Below are positions 38,244 through 47,409 of a stretch of 64,000 bases of DNA, one piece after another. Source of the stretch: Tolypothrix sp. PCC 7712. GTDB taxonomy: Bacteria > Cyanobacteriota > Cyanobacteriia > Cyanobacteriales > Nostocaceae. The translations under genes were made by a program, and so were the position numbers. The stretch covers positions 1,736,001-1,800,000 of the forward strand of contig NZ_CP063785.1 of NCBI RefSeq assembly GCF_025860405.1. Direction: 5' to 3'. The number at the start of each line of letters is the position of its first letter. Within the stretch, counting starts at the first letter, position 1. Under the pieces are notes generated by a model. The model had not been told where the DNA came from. It worked only from the letters and a program-made list of their open reading frames with translations, and did no database searches.

Positions 38244-39353
38244 TTATAATTTAATTGCTTTGGCTAAAAATAATTTTTCAAAACATTGAATTAGTTCTTG
38301 AATTTCACTGTGATAAATATTGCCCATATTAGCAATCCTAAATATAGTTTTTTCTAGACCACCCTGTCCAGCATATATTATAAATTTATGTTTTTTTAAC
38401 TGCTTATGTATATCGTAGTACGAATAATCAGGCGGTAATCGATAGGATTTTAAAACGCAAGAATAGTCAGCATAATTTAATAATGTTCTTATTCCTAGAG
38501 ATTGCAAACTATTTTGAATAATTTGTGAGCGGTTTTTATATAATTCATTTCTACTTTGCCATCCGCCTTCCTCTTCTAATTCTTTTAAGGCTTCCTGTAA
38601 AGCATAGCTAACTTGAACAGATTGAGTAAAAGGAGAATAACCTTCTAGCTGTTGTTGGTGATAGCCATAAATATCAAGATATAGACTGGATGCTGCTGTA
38701 TAACGAGACTCAAATACAGATTTTTTAGTCAGTACAAATGATAATCCGGGTACACCATGTAAGCATTTATTAACAGTTGCAGCACAAGCTTCTAAATTCC
38801 ACTCAGAAAATTGGATGTTTTCTGCACCAAAGCTGGACACGCAATCTAGTAACAAAGCAACATTTCGACTTCGACAAATTTCGCCTAATTTGGCTATATC
38901 ATTTAATCTTCCTGTTGTGGTTTCATGGTGAACAGCAACAACATGAGTAAAGCTAGAATCTTGGGTTAGATGCTGCTCTACTGCATCGCAATTCATTGGC
39001 TCTTCCCAAGGCGATGTGACTACTACCAAATTTTTCTGATGGATTTTCACCATTTTGGCCATGCGTTCACCATAAACACCATTGGTAACAATCAAAGCTT
39101 TTCCTGATTGTGGTATCAGGCTTGATAGCATGGCTTCTACTGCACAAGTACCTGAACCTGTGAGTACAATAGCTTCATAATTTCCTACAGCTTCTGGATA
39201 TACACTAACTAAGCGACTTTTAATGTCTAACATCAATTGAGCAAATTCTGGCTCTCGATGGCACAAATCTTCTCTAAGCAAAGCTTGGCGAACTCTCTCG
39301 CTTAGTGTTACAGGGCCAGGATTAAGTAGAATATTACGATGGTTGATAGTCAT
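38244..39353 (-). CDS. phnW: 2-aminoethylphosphonate-pyruvate transaminase
   Basis: PLP class V aminotransferase acting between AEP and phosphonoacetaldehyde; in this operon it should run toward AEP synthesis. The 369-residue protein starts with LLNPGPVTLSERVRQALL and has SGSGT-like LTGSGTCAVEAMLSS (65-79), HHETTTGRLNDI, the PLP-pyridine aspartate D170 in ALLLDCVSSFGAE, and the PLP lysine K196 in NKCLHGVPGLSFV, each matching PhnW-type enzymes. Its ATG overlaps the stop of the decarboxylase gene by four bases. No phnX (phosphonatase) is present nearby, which argues against catabolism. Confidence 0.92.
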   Translation of the reverse strand: MTINHRNILLNPGPVTLSERVRQALLREDLCHREPEFAQLMLDIKSRLVSVYPEAVGNYEAIVLTGSGTCAVEAMLSSLIPQSGKALIVTNGVYGERMAKMVKIHQKNLVVVTSPWEEPMNCDAVEQHLTQDSSFTHVVAVHHETTTGRLNDIAKLGEICRSRNVALLLDCVSSFGAENIQFSEWNLEACAATVNKCLHGVPGLSFVLTKKSVFESRYTAASSLYLDIYGYHQQQLEGYSPFTQSVQVSYALQEALKELEEEGGWQSRNELYKNRSQIIQNSLQSLGIRTLLNYADYSCVLKSYRLPPDYSYYDIHKQLKKHKFIIYAGQGGLEKTIFRIANMGNIYHSEIQELIQCFEKLFLAKAIKL

Positions 39354-40492
39354 TTATTTTGTAAAAATTCTCGTAAACGTTGAGCCACTTCTGGCGGTGT
39401 AATTTTGGGGCGAGGTAGTTGTTCTGGGATACCAGGTTTGATTTTAATGTGCAGGAAAGTTAGTTCTTTGGAAGGTGATTTTAAGTAATTTTCTAGCTCT
39501 TCTGGAGTATATATACAAGCAACTTTTTGATAACCGCAAGCTGATGCGATCGCACTAAAATTAATAGAATGCGAAACAGTAGATTGACCGCCAGTAGATT
39601 CATGGCATTGATTGTCAAGTAAAATGTGGAGCAAATTTGCTGGACGTTCATAACCAATAGTAGCTAATGCACCTAAACGCATTAGTGCTGCTCCATCTCC
39701 ATCCAAAACAATTACACGCTGTTGGGGTTTACTAATTGCTATACCCAATCCTAAACTTGAAACGCATCCCATCGACCCAACCATATAAAATTGGGATGCA
39801 TTATCTGCAATAGAATAGAGTTCACGACCACAATAACCTGTGGTCGCTAATAAAATATCATTAGAACTCATATAATTTTGAATATTTTTGAGCATTTCAT
39901 GGCGGCTAAAACTTGCTTCTCCTTCTAATTCTGCAGTATTTGCCGTTAACGAATAAGACTTAACCTTGAGGACAGAATTAAGGGAACAAGTTTCGATTGA
40001 ACCTTTTTTCATTACTAAAGCGTAAGGTTTTTGTTCAATCCTCATTATTTGCACTGCACGCTTTAAAGTAGGCTGAATTTCATCAACCTCTGTGGGGAAA
40101 TATTCCCAAGGTATTTGCATCAGTTCCAGCAATTGGGGAGTAATTTCTCCCATCATCTGATGTTGCGGTTCATCTTTGTCACCATCAGGTTGACCACGCC
40201 AAGTTACTATCATCAGAATTGGGATTTTAAAAATTTGATTAAGAGAGGTTAACGGGTTCACCGCATTGCCTAAACCTGAATTTTGAAACATGACAATACT
40301 AGGAACTCCTGCTAATTCTGCTCCTGATGCAATTGCGACTGCATCACCTTCATTCGCTGCACCGACATAGCGTAAAGCAGAGTCATCAATTACATAGTTA
40401 ATAAAAGAAGTGAGATAGGAACAAGGAACACCTGTATATAACGCAAATCCTAAACTTTGTGTAGCTTGAATAAAAGTTTTAGCAGGTATCAT
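39350..40492 (-). CDS. ppd: phosphonopyruvate decarboxylase
   Basis: Thiamine-diphosphate enzyme converting phosphonopyruvate to phosphonoacetaldehyde, the irreversible step that pulls phosphonate synthesis forward. The 380-residue single-chain protein has the ThDP-activating glutamate E48 in ANEGDAVAIASG, QNSGLGNAVNPLTSL, and the ThDP/Mg motif GDG (265-267) closing with DNQ at 293-295 (LLDNQCHESTGGQ). Length and motifs fit Ppd rather than acetolactate synthase or sulfopyruvate decarboxylase. The start overlaps the PEP mutase stop as TAATG. Confidence 0.93.
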   Translation of the reverse strand: MIPAKTFIQATQSLGFALYTGVPCSYLTSFINYVIDDSALRYVGAANEGDAVAIASGAELAGVPSIVMFQNSGLGNAVNPLTSLNQIFKIPILMIVTWRGQPDGDKDEPQHQMMGEITPQLLELMQIPWEYFPTEVDEIQPTLKRAVQIMRIEQKPYALVMKKGSIETCSLNSVLKVKSYSLTANTAELEGEASFSRHEMLKNIQNYMSSNDILLATTGYCGRELYSIADNASQFYMVGSMGCVSSLGLGIAISKPQQRVIVLDGDGAALMRLGALATIGYERPANLLHILLDNQCHESTGGQSTVSHSINFSAIASACGYQKVACIYTPEELENYLKSPSKELTFLHIKIKPGIPEQLPRPKITPPEVAQRLREFLQNK

Positions 40493-42108
40493 TAGAAACC
40501 CCCAGCTGTAATCATATCTTGAATTTCATCTACATCTAACCAATTTCCTTTAATGTAAATTACATGAATAACATAGCCAAGATGCACTAATTCATTGATT
40601 AATTGTGGTATTCTTCCTTGCTCTTGTATTTCATCTTCAATTAATAAAGTTTTGATAGTATCCCGCAGAATATTTTGAACTGCACTGGAAACCTTGAAAA
40701 GACCTGTCCATATTCCACAAATTTGTTCTGGAGAAATTTGACTATTAATTTGTTGTAAATATACATCTGTATAGAATGCTTGTTGAGAATTCGGTAACGT
40801 ACATTTTACATAGTCCGGTCTGACAGAATTTAAATGCGCTTTACTATCAGCATCAACAACTATTACAAAATCTTGTTCGCTATCTAATAAAAGCTGTAAT
40901 ACATATTTTTTGAAGAGTACGTCTCCATAACCAATAATTAAATCTTGATTTTTTGCAGATATTCCTTCTAACCCTAAATAGAGAGACATCAGTTCTCCAC
41001 TAGAGTCATAATTATCATTATCAACATAATTTAGATTCTGCAAATTAATAGCTTCTTTTTTATAGCCTCGCACTACTGTAATATCTTTGATGCTAATTGT
41101 GCGGTAATTATTCACAACTTGAGACAGTAAAGGTTCGCCTTTTAATTCCAGCATACACTTGGGCTTATCTGCAGTAAGTTGCCCAAACTCTATACCTCTT
41201 GATGCAGCTAATAACAAAGCTGCAATACCTTTCTGATTTTGAGGCAAATAACGTTTCTCTGCTTCTTGTAATTCTAAGGCTCCTTGCAATCTAAAAACTT
41301 CGGCTACTGAAATAATCTCTTCTTCAATAGTTAATAAACTTTCTTCTGTAAAAATCCTTTTTGCGGCTTGCTGCATAGCTGTGATAGCTGCTCGACAAAT
41401 CTGATTAGCCCAGATGACAACTGAAAATTGATAATCCCGAAAGACTTGAGTAGGAGTTGTATAATATTTAGTTGGAACAATAACAACAGGACAGCGATCC
41501 CCCCACTCTTGCTTAAAAGCTAAAATCTCATCGGCAGTTCTCAAAGAACTATGAATTAAAATGCTATCAGCCCCAGCTTGATGATAAGCATCAGCCCGTT
41601 TGAGGGCTTCTGGTAAACCCCAACCTGCAATCAAAGCTTCAATTCTGGCAATCACGACAAAATCCTCATCAGACTGAGCATCTTTAGCCGCTTTAATTTT
41701 TCCGCAGAATTCTTCTATATTGGCTAATGGTTGTGTTGCGCCATTAATAAAACTATTCGTTTTTGGAAAAACTTTGTCTTCTATACAAACACCAGCAATT
41801 CCTCTTTGCTCTAATTTTTTGACTAGACGACGAACATTATTAAAATTACCGTAACCCGTATCTCCATCTAAGAGAATTGGTATCGAAGTAGTATCGCACA
41901 TGAATTCAAGTACTTCTAGGACTTGTGTCCAACTGGCTTCGTTATTATCTCTAACTCCCATTGCTGAAGATATAGAAAGCCCACTCGCCCAAATGCCTTT
42001 AAATCCTGATTCTTGTCCAATTTTAGCGCTTAAACCATTATGAGCTTCTATTAAAAACTCAAGAGTTTTTGAATTAATAATTTGTCGTAACTGCTTGGTT
42101 TTTTTCAT
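40492..42108 (-). CDS. pepM: phosphoenolpyruvate mutase fused to a nucleotidyltransferase
   Basis: First committed enzyme of phosphonate biosynthesis: PEP to phosphonopyruvate, making the C-P bond. The N-terminal half (1-290) has [28 protein letters not shown] at 81-88 and the PEP-mutase-specific [10 protein letters not shown] at 110-119, matching EDKxxxKxNS. The C-terminal half (about 294-538) is an NTP transferase ([20 protein letters not shown], then [12 protein letters not shown], and GYGDVLF), similar to the LicC/PntC cytidylyltransferases that activate AEP as CMP-AEP. Full length, first gene of a tightly overlapping operon, start ATG at 42108. Confidence 0.93.
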   Translation of the reverse strand: MKKTKQLRQIINSKTLEFLIEAHNGLSAKIGQESGFKGIWASGLSISSAMGVRDNNEASWTQVLEVLEFMCDTTSIPILLDGDTGYGNFNNVRRLVKKLEQRGIAGVCIEDKVFPKTNSFINGATQPLANIEEFCGKIKAAKDAQSDEDFVVIARIEALIAGWGLPEALKRADAYHQAGADSILIHSSLRTADEILAFKQEWGDRCPVVIVPTKYYTTPTQVFRDYQFSVVIWANQICRAAITAMQQAAKRIFTEESLLTIEEEIISVAEVFRLQGALELQEAEKRYLPQNQKGIAALLLAASRGIEFGQLTADKPKCMLELKGEPLLSQVVNNYRTISIKDITVVRGYKKEAINLQNLNYVDNDNYDSSGELMSLYLGLEGISAKNQDLIIGYGDVLFKKYVLQLLLDSEQDFVIVVDADSKAHLNSVRPDYVKCTLPNSQQAFYTDVYLQQINSQISPEQICGIWTGLFKVSSAVQNILRDTIKTLLIEDEIQEQGRIPQLINELVHLGYVIHVIYIKGNWLDVDEIQDMITAGGF

Positions 42109-42241
42109 TATATCTATCTAAAAATTAGAGTAATTATTAATTGCTGAACAGTATTTTTTCTGTGAATTTAGTCTATTTTGAGGCTCTCATGAGCGCACAA
42201 AATCTAAATTACATACTTAGATGATGCTTGAGTCAATAGTA

Positions 42242-42664
42242 TTAGTTAGGTTTAGACTGTTTATTAGTTTGGGAATTACCTTTGACTTGTTCTTTCTTCA
42301 ATTTCTCTAATAAAACTTTGTAATTTTGATTATCAGGACTCAACTGGACTAACTTCTCTAAGGGTTGAATTGCACCTTGAGTATCTTTTAAACCTAAGCG
42401 CACATTTACCAATCCCTGCAAAGCCACTTGATTGTCTGGTTCTCGTTGCAAAACCAGTGCAAAACCCTTTTCTCGCTGTTTTAGTGCAGAATCTGGAGAT
42501 GCAACTACTGTCTTAGACGGCTGAATAGCCTTTTGAATCACAGGAAACGCCGAAAACCCAATAGAACCTAAGAACGATCCTAGAGATATAAATGTAAGCA
42601 ACTTTTGTCGTCGCTTAATTTGTTTTTTGCGATTAATGAGGTAGTCTTCCCCTGAACTAGCCAT
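42242..42664 (-). CDS. TPR-containing membrane-anchored protein
   Basis: 140 residues from the ATG at 42664 (MASSGEDYLINRKKQIKRRQ); an upstream start at 42727 is open but less likely. After a basic N-terminus there is one membrane segment (LLTFISLGSFLGSIGFSAF), then a TPR pair (KGFALVLQREPDNQVALQGL, GLKDTQGAIQPLEKLVQLSP) and a Lys/Asn/Gln-rich tail. Likely an adaptor facing the periplasm or thylakoid lumen. It is 133 bases upstream... that is, downstream of nothing and ahead of the phosphonate operon on the same strand; co-transcription is possible but unproven. Confidence 0.75.
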   Translation of the reverse strand: MASSGEDYLINRKKQIKRRQKLLTFISLGSFLGSIGFSAFPVIQKAIQPSKTVVASPDSALKQREKGFALVLQREPDNQVALQGLVNVRLGLKDTQGAIQPLEKLVQLSPDNQNYKVLLEKLKKEQVKGNSQTNKQSKPN

Positions 42665-43503
42665 ACTTAATGAATGCTGTGGTAAATACTTAGGTGATAC
42701 CAGCCCTCCCGATATGAGGATACCCACGGCTCACAGCAAACTATCATCTGAGGAAAAAATGTTTTACACAAAATTCAAAGGTAGATTTTGAATATTTGAT
42801 GTTATTTATGCTAATCCAGTAGAACATTAATGATTTTAGGTTGCGATCGCCTTCCCTCAATCAAGCAACACAGCAGCTTTACTAGCGATCGCATTCTCTG
42901 CCAAAATCACACATCAATAGTATTGGCATGAGTTATGGATTTATGAGAGCTATTCACTCTATCTATCTTTAGCAAGATTTTGATATATGCAAACCGTAAG
43001 CTAGGATACTGTTGCGCGATCGCAATTGAGCAGCATCATGAAAGTTTTATAAAGATTTGCAATCTGATTGTTGAAGTTTAGATGTTTGCGATATTCTATA
43101 TAAGATGCAAATACAAAACGGTAAAATTGTTTTGCTCTTGCACAATAAAAATTCTCAACTACCCGTATTGTATGGGTTTTTCAAAATTTGCAAATATTCC
43201 GTTGACTAAAACCAATACAGTTTTACAAGTCGTGTTTGCTTATGTGATCCATGCATTGATGAGGACGGCTGTTTTGTGCTTTCAATGTCTACGATGACTG
43301 TGCGATAGGCATCTTTGTTTTGTGGTGGTAATTACCGTACAAAACCGATAGACCGCTAATTTAGTAGAGTAAGTTATGGTATAGTTAAATAGTTAAGACT
43401 AGCTTTGCCAGATTAGAACGCTCTACGCATCGGTAGCATTTACAAAACGGAAAGCAGTTTTGATTAAGCATTTACTAAACAAAATCTGAATTAAATCGAG
43501 GTT
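42665..43503. other. long intergenic region, no gene accepted
   Basis: About 840 bases between the divergent TPR and DUF4327 genes. Three HIP1 or HIP1-like sites (42844, 42886, 43017). A 71-codon frame at 43082-43297 has a Cys/Phe-rich, unprotein-like translation and no ribosome site. No tRNA or strong hairpin seen. Possibly long 5' leaders or an unrecognised small RNA. Confidence 0.4.
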
Positions 43504-43725
43504 ATGACTCAGCAAGTAATTCACCCAATGGTGAAATTGCAGCGTAACGTGCAATCACTCGTAGAATCAAATATTATCAAGCCAACTGATAGCATTTGGA
43601 AGATCGCTTTGCTCTATGGCAACGATTGGCCACACTGGAAACAAGAACTGTTAGATTTTGGATTTACTATGCAAGATCCAATCAGCGAATTGTTAGCAGT
43701 GGAAGCTTGGGACGAGGAAGAATAA
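43504..43725 (+). CDS. DUF4327 family protein
   Basis: A 73-residue acidic protein reading MTQQVIHPMVKLQRNVQSLV, then DSIWKIALLYGNDWPHWKQE, LLDFGFTMQDPISELLAVE, a match in length and pattern to the cyanobacterium-specific DUF4327 family. Function unknown; no membrane segment. The ATG follows AATCGAGGTT. Convergent with the FHA kinase gene. Confidence 0.85.
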   Translation: MTQQVIHPMVKLQRNVQSLVESNIIKPTDSIWKIALLYGNDWPHWKQELLDFGFTMQDPISELLAVEAWDEEE

Positions 43726-43776
43726 AGGATGAAGGATGAATTTTCAACCTTCAGACCTGATGCTTATTTACTTAAT

Positions 43777-45030
43777 TTATCGGCAAGTAGCTAATGCTGT
43801 AGCCAGTTCTTTCGCAGTTTGATAGCGATCGCGCGGCAATGGCTCTGTGACGCGATCAATCACCTCTCTTAATTGGGGCGTGATTGTAGGTACACTAGCT
43901 ACTTCAAACCGGAAATGTCGTCCTCGTTGGTGGTAAAACTTGAACGGGTTTTCACCTGTCAGTAAAAAAATTAAGGTTGGGCCGATAGCATACAAATCGG
44001 ATTGAGTCAGGGGTTGTCCGCGTTCTTGTTCGGGAGCGCAGTAACCCTCTGCACCAATGCGAGTACCTGGTGCTGTGCCAATTTCTTTGACAGCGCCAAA
44101 ATCTAGCACAACTATGCGATTATTAGAACTTCGCACCATTAAATTCGCTGGTTTAATATCCCGGTGAATTAGTGGTGGTTGTTGGCTGTGGAGATAGTCT
44201 AAAATATCGCAGGTTTGGATCATCCAAGCGATCGCTTGATTGGGTGTCACAGGCCCAGTTGTATAAATTCGTTTTTCTAAATCCTGTCCGTGAACTAATT
44301 CCATTGCCAAATATTTTTTGCCACCTTCCACAAAGAAGTCGTAATATTTGGGAATTCCTTCATGGTGCAAGGATTTTAAAGTATGTGCTTCTCGCTCAAA
44401 TAATTCTTGAGCTTTAGCAATTTTCACCATATCGGCATTCATCTGCTTTAACACCAACAATTGTGGGTGTTTAGCAGTCACACCTGTTGCATCCCAAGCT
44501 AAATAGGTAGTACCCATCCCGCCTTGTCCAAGTGTTCGTAAGACTTGATACTGGCGGATTGTCTTTTGTACTGATAAAGGCTGACCGCAATGGATGCAAA
44601 ACAAATTATTGGGAGAGTTACCTTCATGGGTGCAGGGAACAGATCCAGGCGAGAGGGTTTTTTCCATTGAGCCTGGTAGTTCTGTTTGCCGCAACCAAGA
44701 GTCTGGTGCTGTTACCTCTTGCAGTTGGAATTTGAGTATTGGGCCTCCCTGTGCTAGTTGTAACAGAGAATTATCTGGTAGCTGATTCTGGGTCACAAGC
44801 ACACCATTTAAGAAAGTGCCATTTGTGCCTTGACTAATTACTTGCCACAAACCACCACTTTTAACAGAACTAACTTGTTTGAGTTCTAGATGATAGCGAG
44901 AAACTAAGCTATCAGTTAAAACAACATCGTTATCCGCCGCACGTCCAATGCGAATCACAGAGGAATTCTCGAAATACCATTGCTTAAGCGGCGTTTTTTG
45001 TTGCGGTTCTAGCAGTGTCAGAGTAACCAC
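43777..45030 (-). CDS. FHA-domain serine/threonine protein kinase
   Basis: 417 residues. FHA domain at about 1-110 (VIRIGRAADNDVVLTDSLVS, RYHLEL, GTNGTFLNG) that binds phosphothreonine; a single CxxC zinc-ribbon piece (LFCIHCGQPLS, about 144-155); then a Hanks-type kinase domain with LGQGGMGTTYLAWD, VLKQM, HRDIKPANLMV and VLDFGAVKEIG, ending RDRYQTAKELATAL. All catalytic residues are present. GTG start. It lies 122 bases downstream of a PP2C gene on the same strand: a writer/eraser pair for protein phosphorylation. Confidence 0.92.
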   Translation of the reverse strand: MVTLTLLEPQQKTPLKQWYFENSSVIRIGRAADNDVVLTDSLVSRYHLELKQVSSVKSGGLWQVISQGTNGTFLNGVLVTQNQLPDNSLLQLAQGGPILKFQLQEVTAPDSWLRQTELPGSMEKTLSPGSVPCTHEGNSPNNLFCIHCGQPLSVQKTIRQYQVLRTLGQGGMGTTYLAWDATGVTAKHPQLLVLKQMNADMVKIAKAQELFEREAHTLKSLHHEGIPKYYDFFVEGGKKYLAMELVHGQDLEKRIYTTGPVTPNQAIAWMIQTCDILDYLHSQQPPLIHRDIKPANLMVRSSNNRIVVLDFGAVKEIGTAPGTRIGAEGYCAPEQERGQPLTQSDLYAIGPTLIFLLTGENPFKFYHQRGRHFRFEVASVPTITPQLREVIDRVTEPLPRDRYQTAKELATALATCR

Positions 45031-45152
45031 AATACGAAGATAAAGGATGAAGGTTAAAGTTTAACAACGGATATGTAACTGAGCATTAGCTACAGTTCAT
45101 TTTAGGAAATTACAGTCATTAGAATTAAAAATTTATACTTCATAATTCATAT

Positions 45153-47147
45153 TTATTTTTGGCTGTCTAAATTGGGACGCACTTTAGCCCGAATCAGTAT
45201 AGCTGTAATATTGTCATGGCCGTTGTATTGGTTTGCTAAATCAATTAAGTCTATTACGCCGGACTCTAGGTTAGTACCAGAGCCGAGTAGAGGTTTGAGG
45301 TGCGTCTGCCAATGTATTTCTAATAAATCATTATCCGATAAACCGTCCGAAGCTAGGATGAATAAGGTATCTTCATTAATCTCGAAAAAATCGACATCGG
45401 GATTAATTGAGTGTTCGTCACGGGGCCCTAAAGCTTGGGTAAGTTGGTAAGCGTCGGCGCGGGCATAAGCAACGCTAGGCTCTACGCCTCTGCTAATCTC
45501 CCGTTGACCTACTTCATGATCTACGGTGATTTGTTCCAGCCCCCGCTTATGAGTGACGCAATAGAGGCGGCTATCTCCCACATGAGCTACGGCGGCGTGA
45601 CTATCCTGTATTAAGAGCATGACTAGAGTAGTACCCATGCGCCCAACTCCAGAACGGGCATCTTTTTGATTTAGGTCATAAATTGCCTGATTTGCTAGGT
45701 ATACTGCATCCCGGATGCTCTCTTCGCTTGGTAGCTGATTATTAACCCAGTGTTCTTGAAAATATTCTCGCAGGGTCGTAACCGCCAACTCACTAGCTAT
45801 TTCGCCGCCAGCGTGACCACCCATACCATCACAGAGAATATACAAACCACGGGCTTGTAGAACTCTAGTTTTAGGTAACTCTAGTTTATTAATCTTGGTT
45901 TCAATGCCAAAGAAATCTTCATTATGATGACGTTGTCTGCCAACATCAGTAGCACCCGCGTCTTGCAGGCTACTTAGCTGCATTGGTAGCACCACTGTGG
46001 GCATATCATCATTTCTGGAACTGAAATCCTCTGAGTCATCAAATTGCAGCATAGTTGGCGCAGTGGGATATTTTTCCTCTTTCGGCGGCAAAGTTTCAAT
46101 AGTTGGTGCTACTAATTCAGTAGACATTTCTTCTAGACGCGATCGCAATTGTGCGATCGTCTCAATTTTACCGATTTCCAAATCTCCTAACATCTGAACT
46201 ACAGAGCCAAATTGAGTGCGTTGAGACTGCCTAAATAATGCCTGCCAAACTCGCCCCAATGCTTTAATTGTTAAAGGCTGCTCTGGTTGATCGGATGTCT
46301 GGTCTGCTAAATCTGCTGTCAGATCACTAGAGACTTGAATATTAGATGATTCTTGATATAAACGTCCTAGGGTCAGGGTTTGGTCTTCATCCAAGAGCAA
46401 ATTCGCCAAATCCAAAAGGCTATGACGACAATTCACTGGTTCTAGTACTGTCCACAATTGGGTCATCTGATAACACCAGTGAATTATTTGTAGTGAACTG
46501 GTGGTGTTTTCTTGCCACAAGTCAAGTAAACGCGGCAAATGTGAGCGGTCTTGGATGACTATCACCTGCATTTCACCTTGCTGCCATGCATCATGAATTG
46601 GCGGTATCCCTGGGTTTACTTGGGCTTGTAATGCTATATAAGGTTTAGCAAGGTGGGGAATACCACTGGCTTCTACAGATGGTGTAACTAAACCCTTTTG
46701 CCAATTTCCTAATATGGCCTCAAGGGGTGAAATTTGATATGGTTGACAGTCTAATACCTTAATACATATTTCCGTGTTGACGGGAAGTGCTTCTAAATTT
46801 GGTAATGCTTCTAATAATTGATAACGCTGTTCTAAGTCTAAATAAGAGCCTACTGTAAGCTGAAGGCTATTTGGCACAGGAGATACAGCAGATATTGCTG
46901 CTTCTTCTCCTGCCTCATTTTCTGTACTGTTTTGAGTAGCAATTTCCGCTTCTGCAGTAGCAGCTTTGGCAATTATTGCCCACCAAACAGTTCCGCATTC
47001 TGTACCACAATTGGGACAATTTAGTGCGTTGATAGGTACAGAGGTACTGCATTCCGGACAGACCTTGTGGGTCAAGGATGTACCACAGTTTTGGCAGAAT
47101 TTGTTAGAGTTCAAGTTTTCAAATTTACACTGAGGGCAAATCAGCAT
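45153..47147 (-). CDS. PP2C-family protein phosphatase with N-terminal zinc ribbons
   Basis: 664 residues. The N-terminus holds two zinc ribbons (CPQCKFENLNSNKFCQNCG and CPECS...CPNCG, residues 4-53). Residues about 90-400 form a poorly conserved, probably pseudokinase-like scaffold (EICIKVLDC, LLDLWQENTTSSLQIIHWCY, LLDLANLLLDEDQTLTLGRL). The C-terminal PP2C domain (about 410-655) has TDVGRQRHHNEDFFG, LYILCDGMGGHAGGEIASEL, VGDSRLYCV and LFILASDGLSDN, supplying the metal-binding aspartates. It likely opposes the adjacent FHA kinase. Confidence 0.9.
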   Translation of the reverse strand: MLICPQCKFENLNSNKFCQNCGTSLTHKVCPECSTSVPINALNCPNCGTECGTVWWAIIAKAATAEAEIATQNSTENEAGEEAAISAVSPVPNSLQLTVGSYLDLEQRYQLLEALPNLEALPVNTEICIKVLDCQPYQISPLEAILGNWQKGLVTPSVEASGIPHLAKPYIALQAQVNPGIPPIHDAWQQGEMQVIVIQDRSHLPRLLDLWQENTTSSLQIIHWCYQMTQLWTVLEPVNCRHSLLDLANLLLDEDQTLTLGRLYQESSNIQVSSDLTADLADQTSDQPEQPLTIKALGRVWQALFRQSQRTQFGSVVQMLGDLEIGKIETIAQLRSRLEEMSTELVAPTIETLPPKEEKYPTAPTMLQFDDSEDFSSRNDDMPTVVLPMQLSSLQDAGATDVGRQRHHNEDFFGIETKINKLELPKTRVLQARGLYILCDGMGGHAGGEIASELAVTTLREYFQEHWVNNQLPSEESIRDAVYLANQAIYDLNQKDARSGVGRMGTTLVMLLIQDSHAAVAHVGDSRLYCVTHKRGLEQITVDHEVGQREISRGVEPSVAYARADAYQLTQALGPRDEHSINPDVDFFEINEDTLFILASDGLSDNDLLEIHWQTHLKPLLGSGTNLESGVIDLIDLANQYNGHDNITAILIRAKVRPNLDSQK

Positions 47148-47409
47148 AGTGGAAGTTCCTCATTCCCATTCCAAGGTGCTTCTTGCCACTTAGATCCAAA
47201 GTGCCACAACTGGCTACCCCTGCCTACAGTAGACCGCTCAGAAATTGTGGTCACTATTAAATTTTGGTGGCAGTATTAATTGTGACGCATATTAGCCTAA
47301 TATTTCAGATTTCAGCCAGCTAATTTATCTAACAATGGTGCAGGGGAGTAGGGTCAGCAGGGGAAAAACACCAAATCCCAAATACCAAACGCCCATTGTT
47401 TAATTTCCC

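Noticed and set aside
38244..39353. Catabolic reading of the AEP transaminase (phosphonate degradation)
   Set aside because: No phosphonoacetaldehyde hydrolase, transporter or regulator nearby, and the gene overlaps a biosynthetic decarboxylase.
43082..43297. 71-codon plus-strand ORF in the long spacer before DUF4327
   Set aside because: Cys- and Phe-rich translation, no ribosome site and no recognisable motif; looks like chance in AT-rich DNA.
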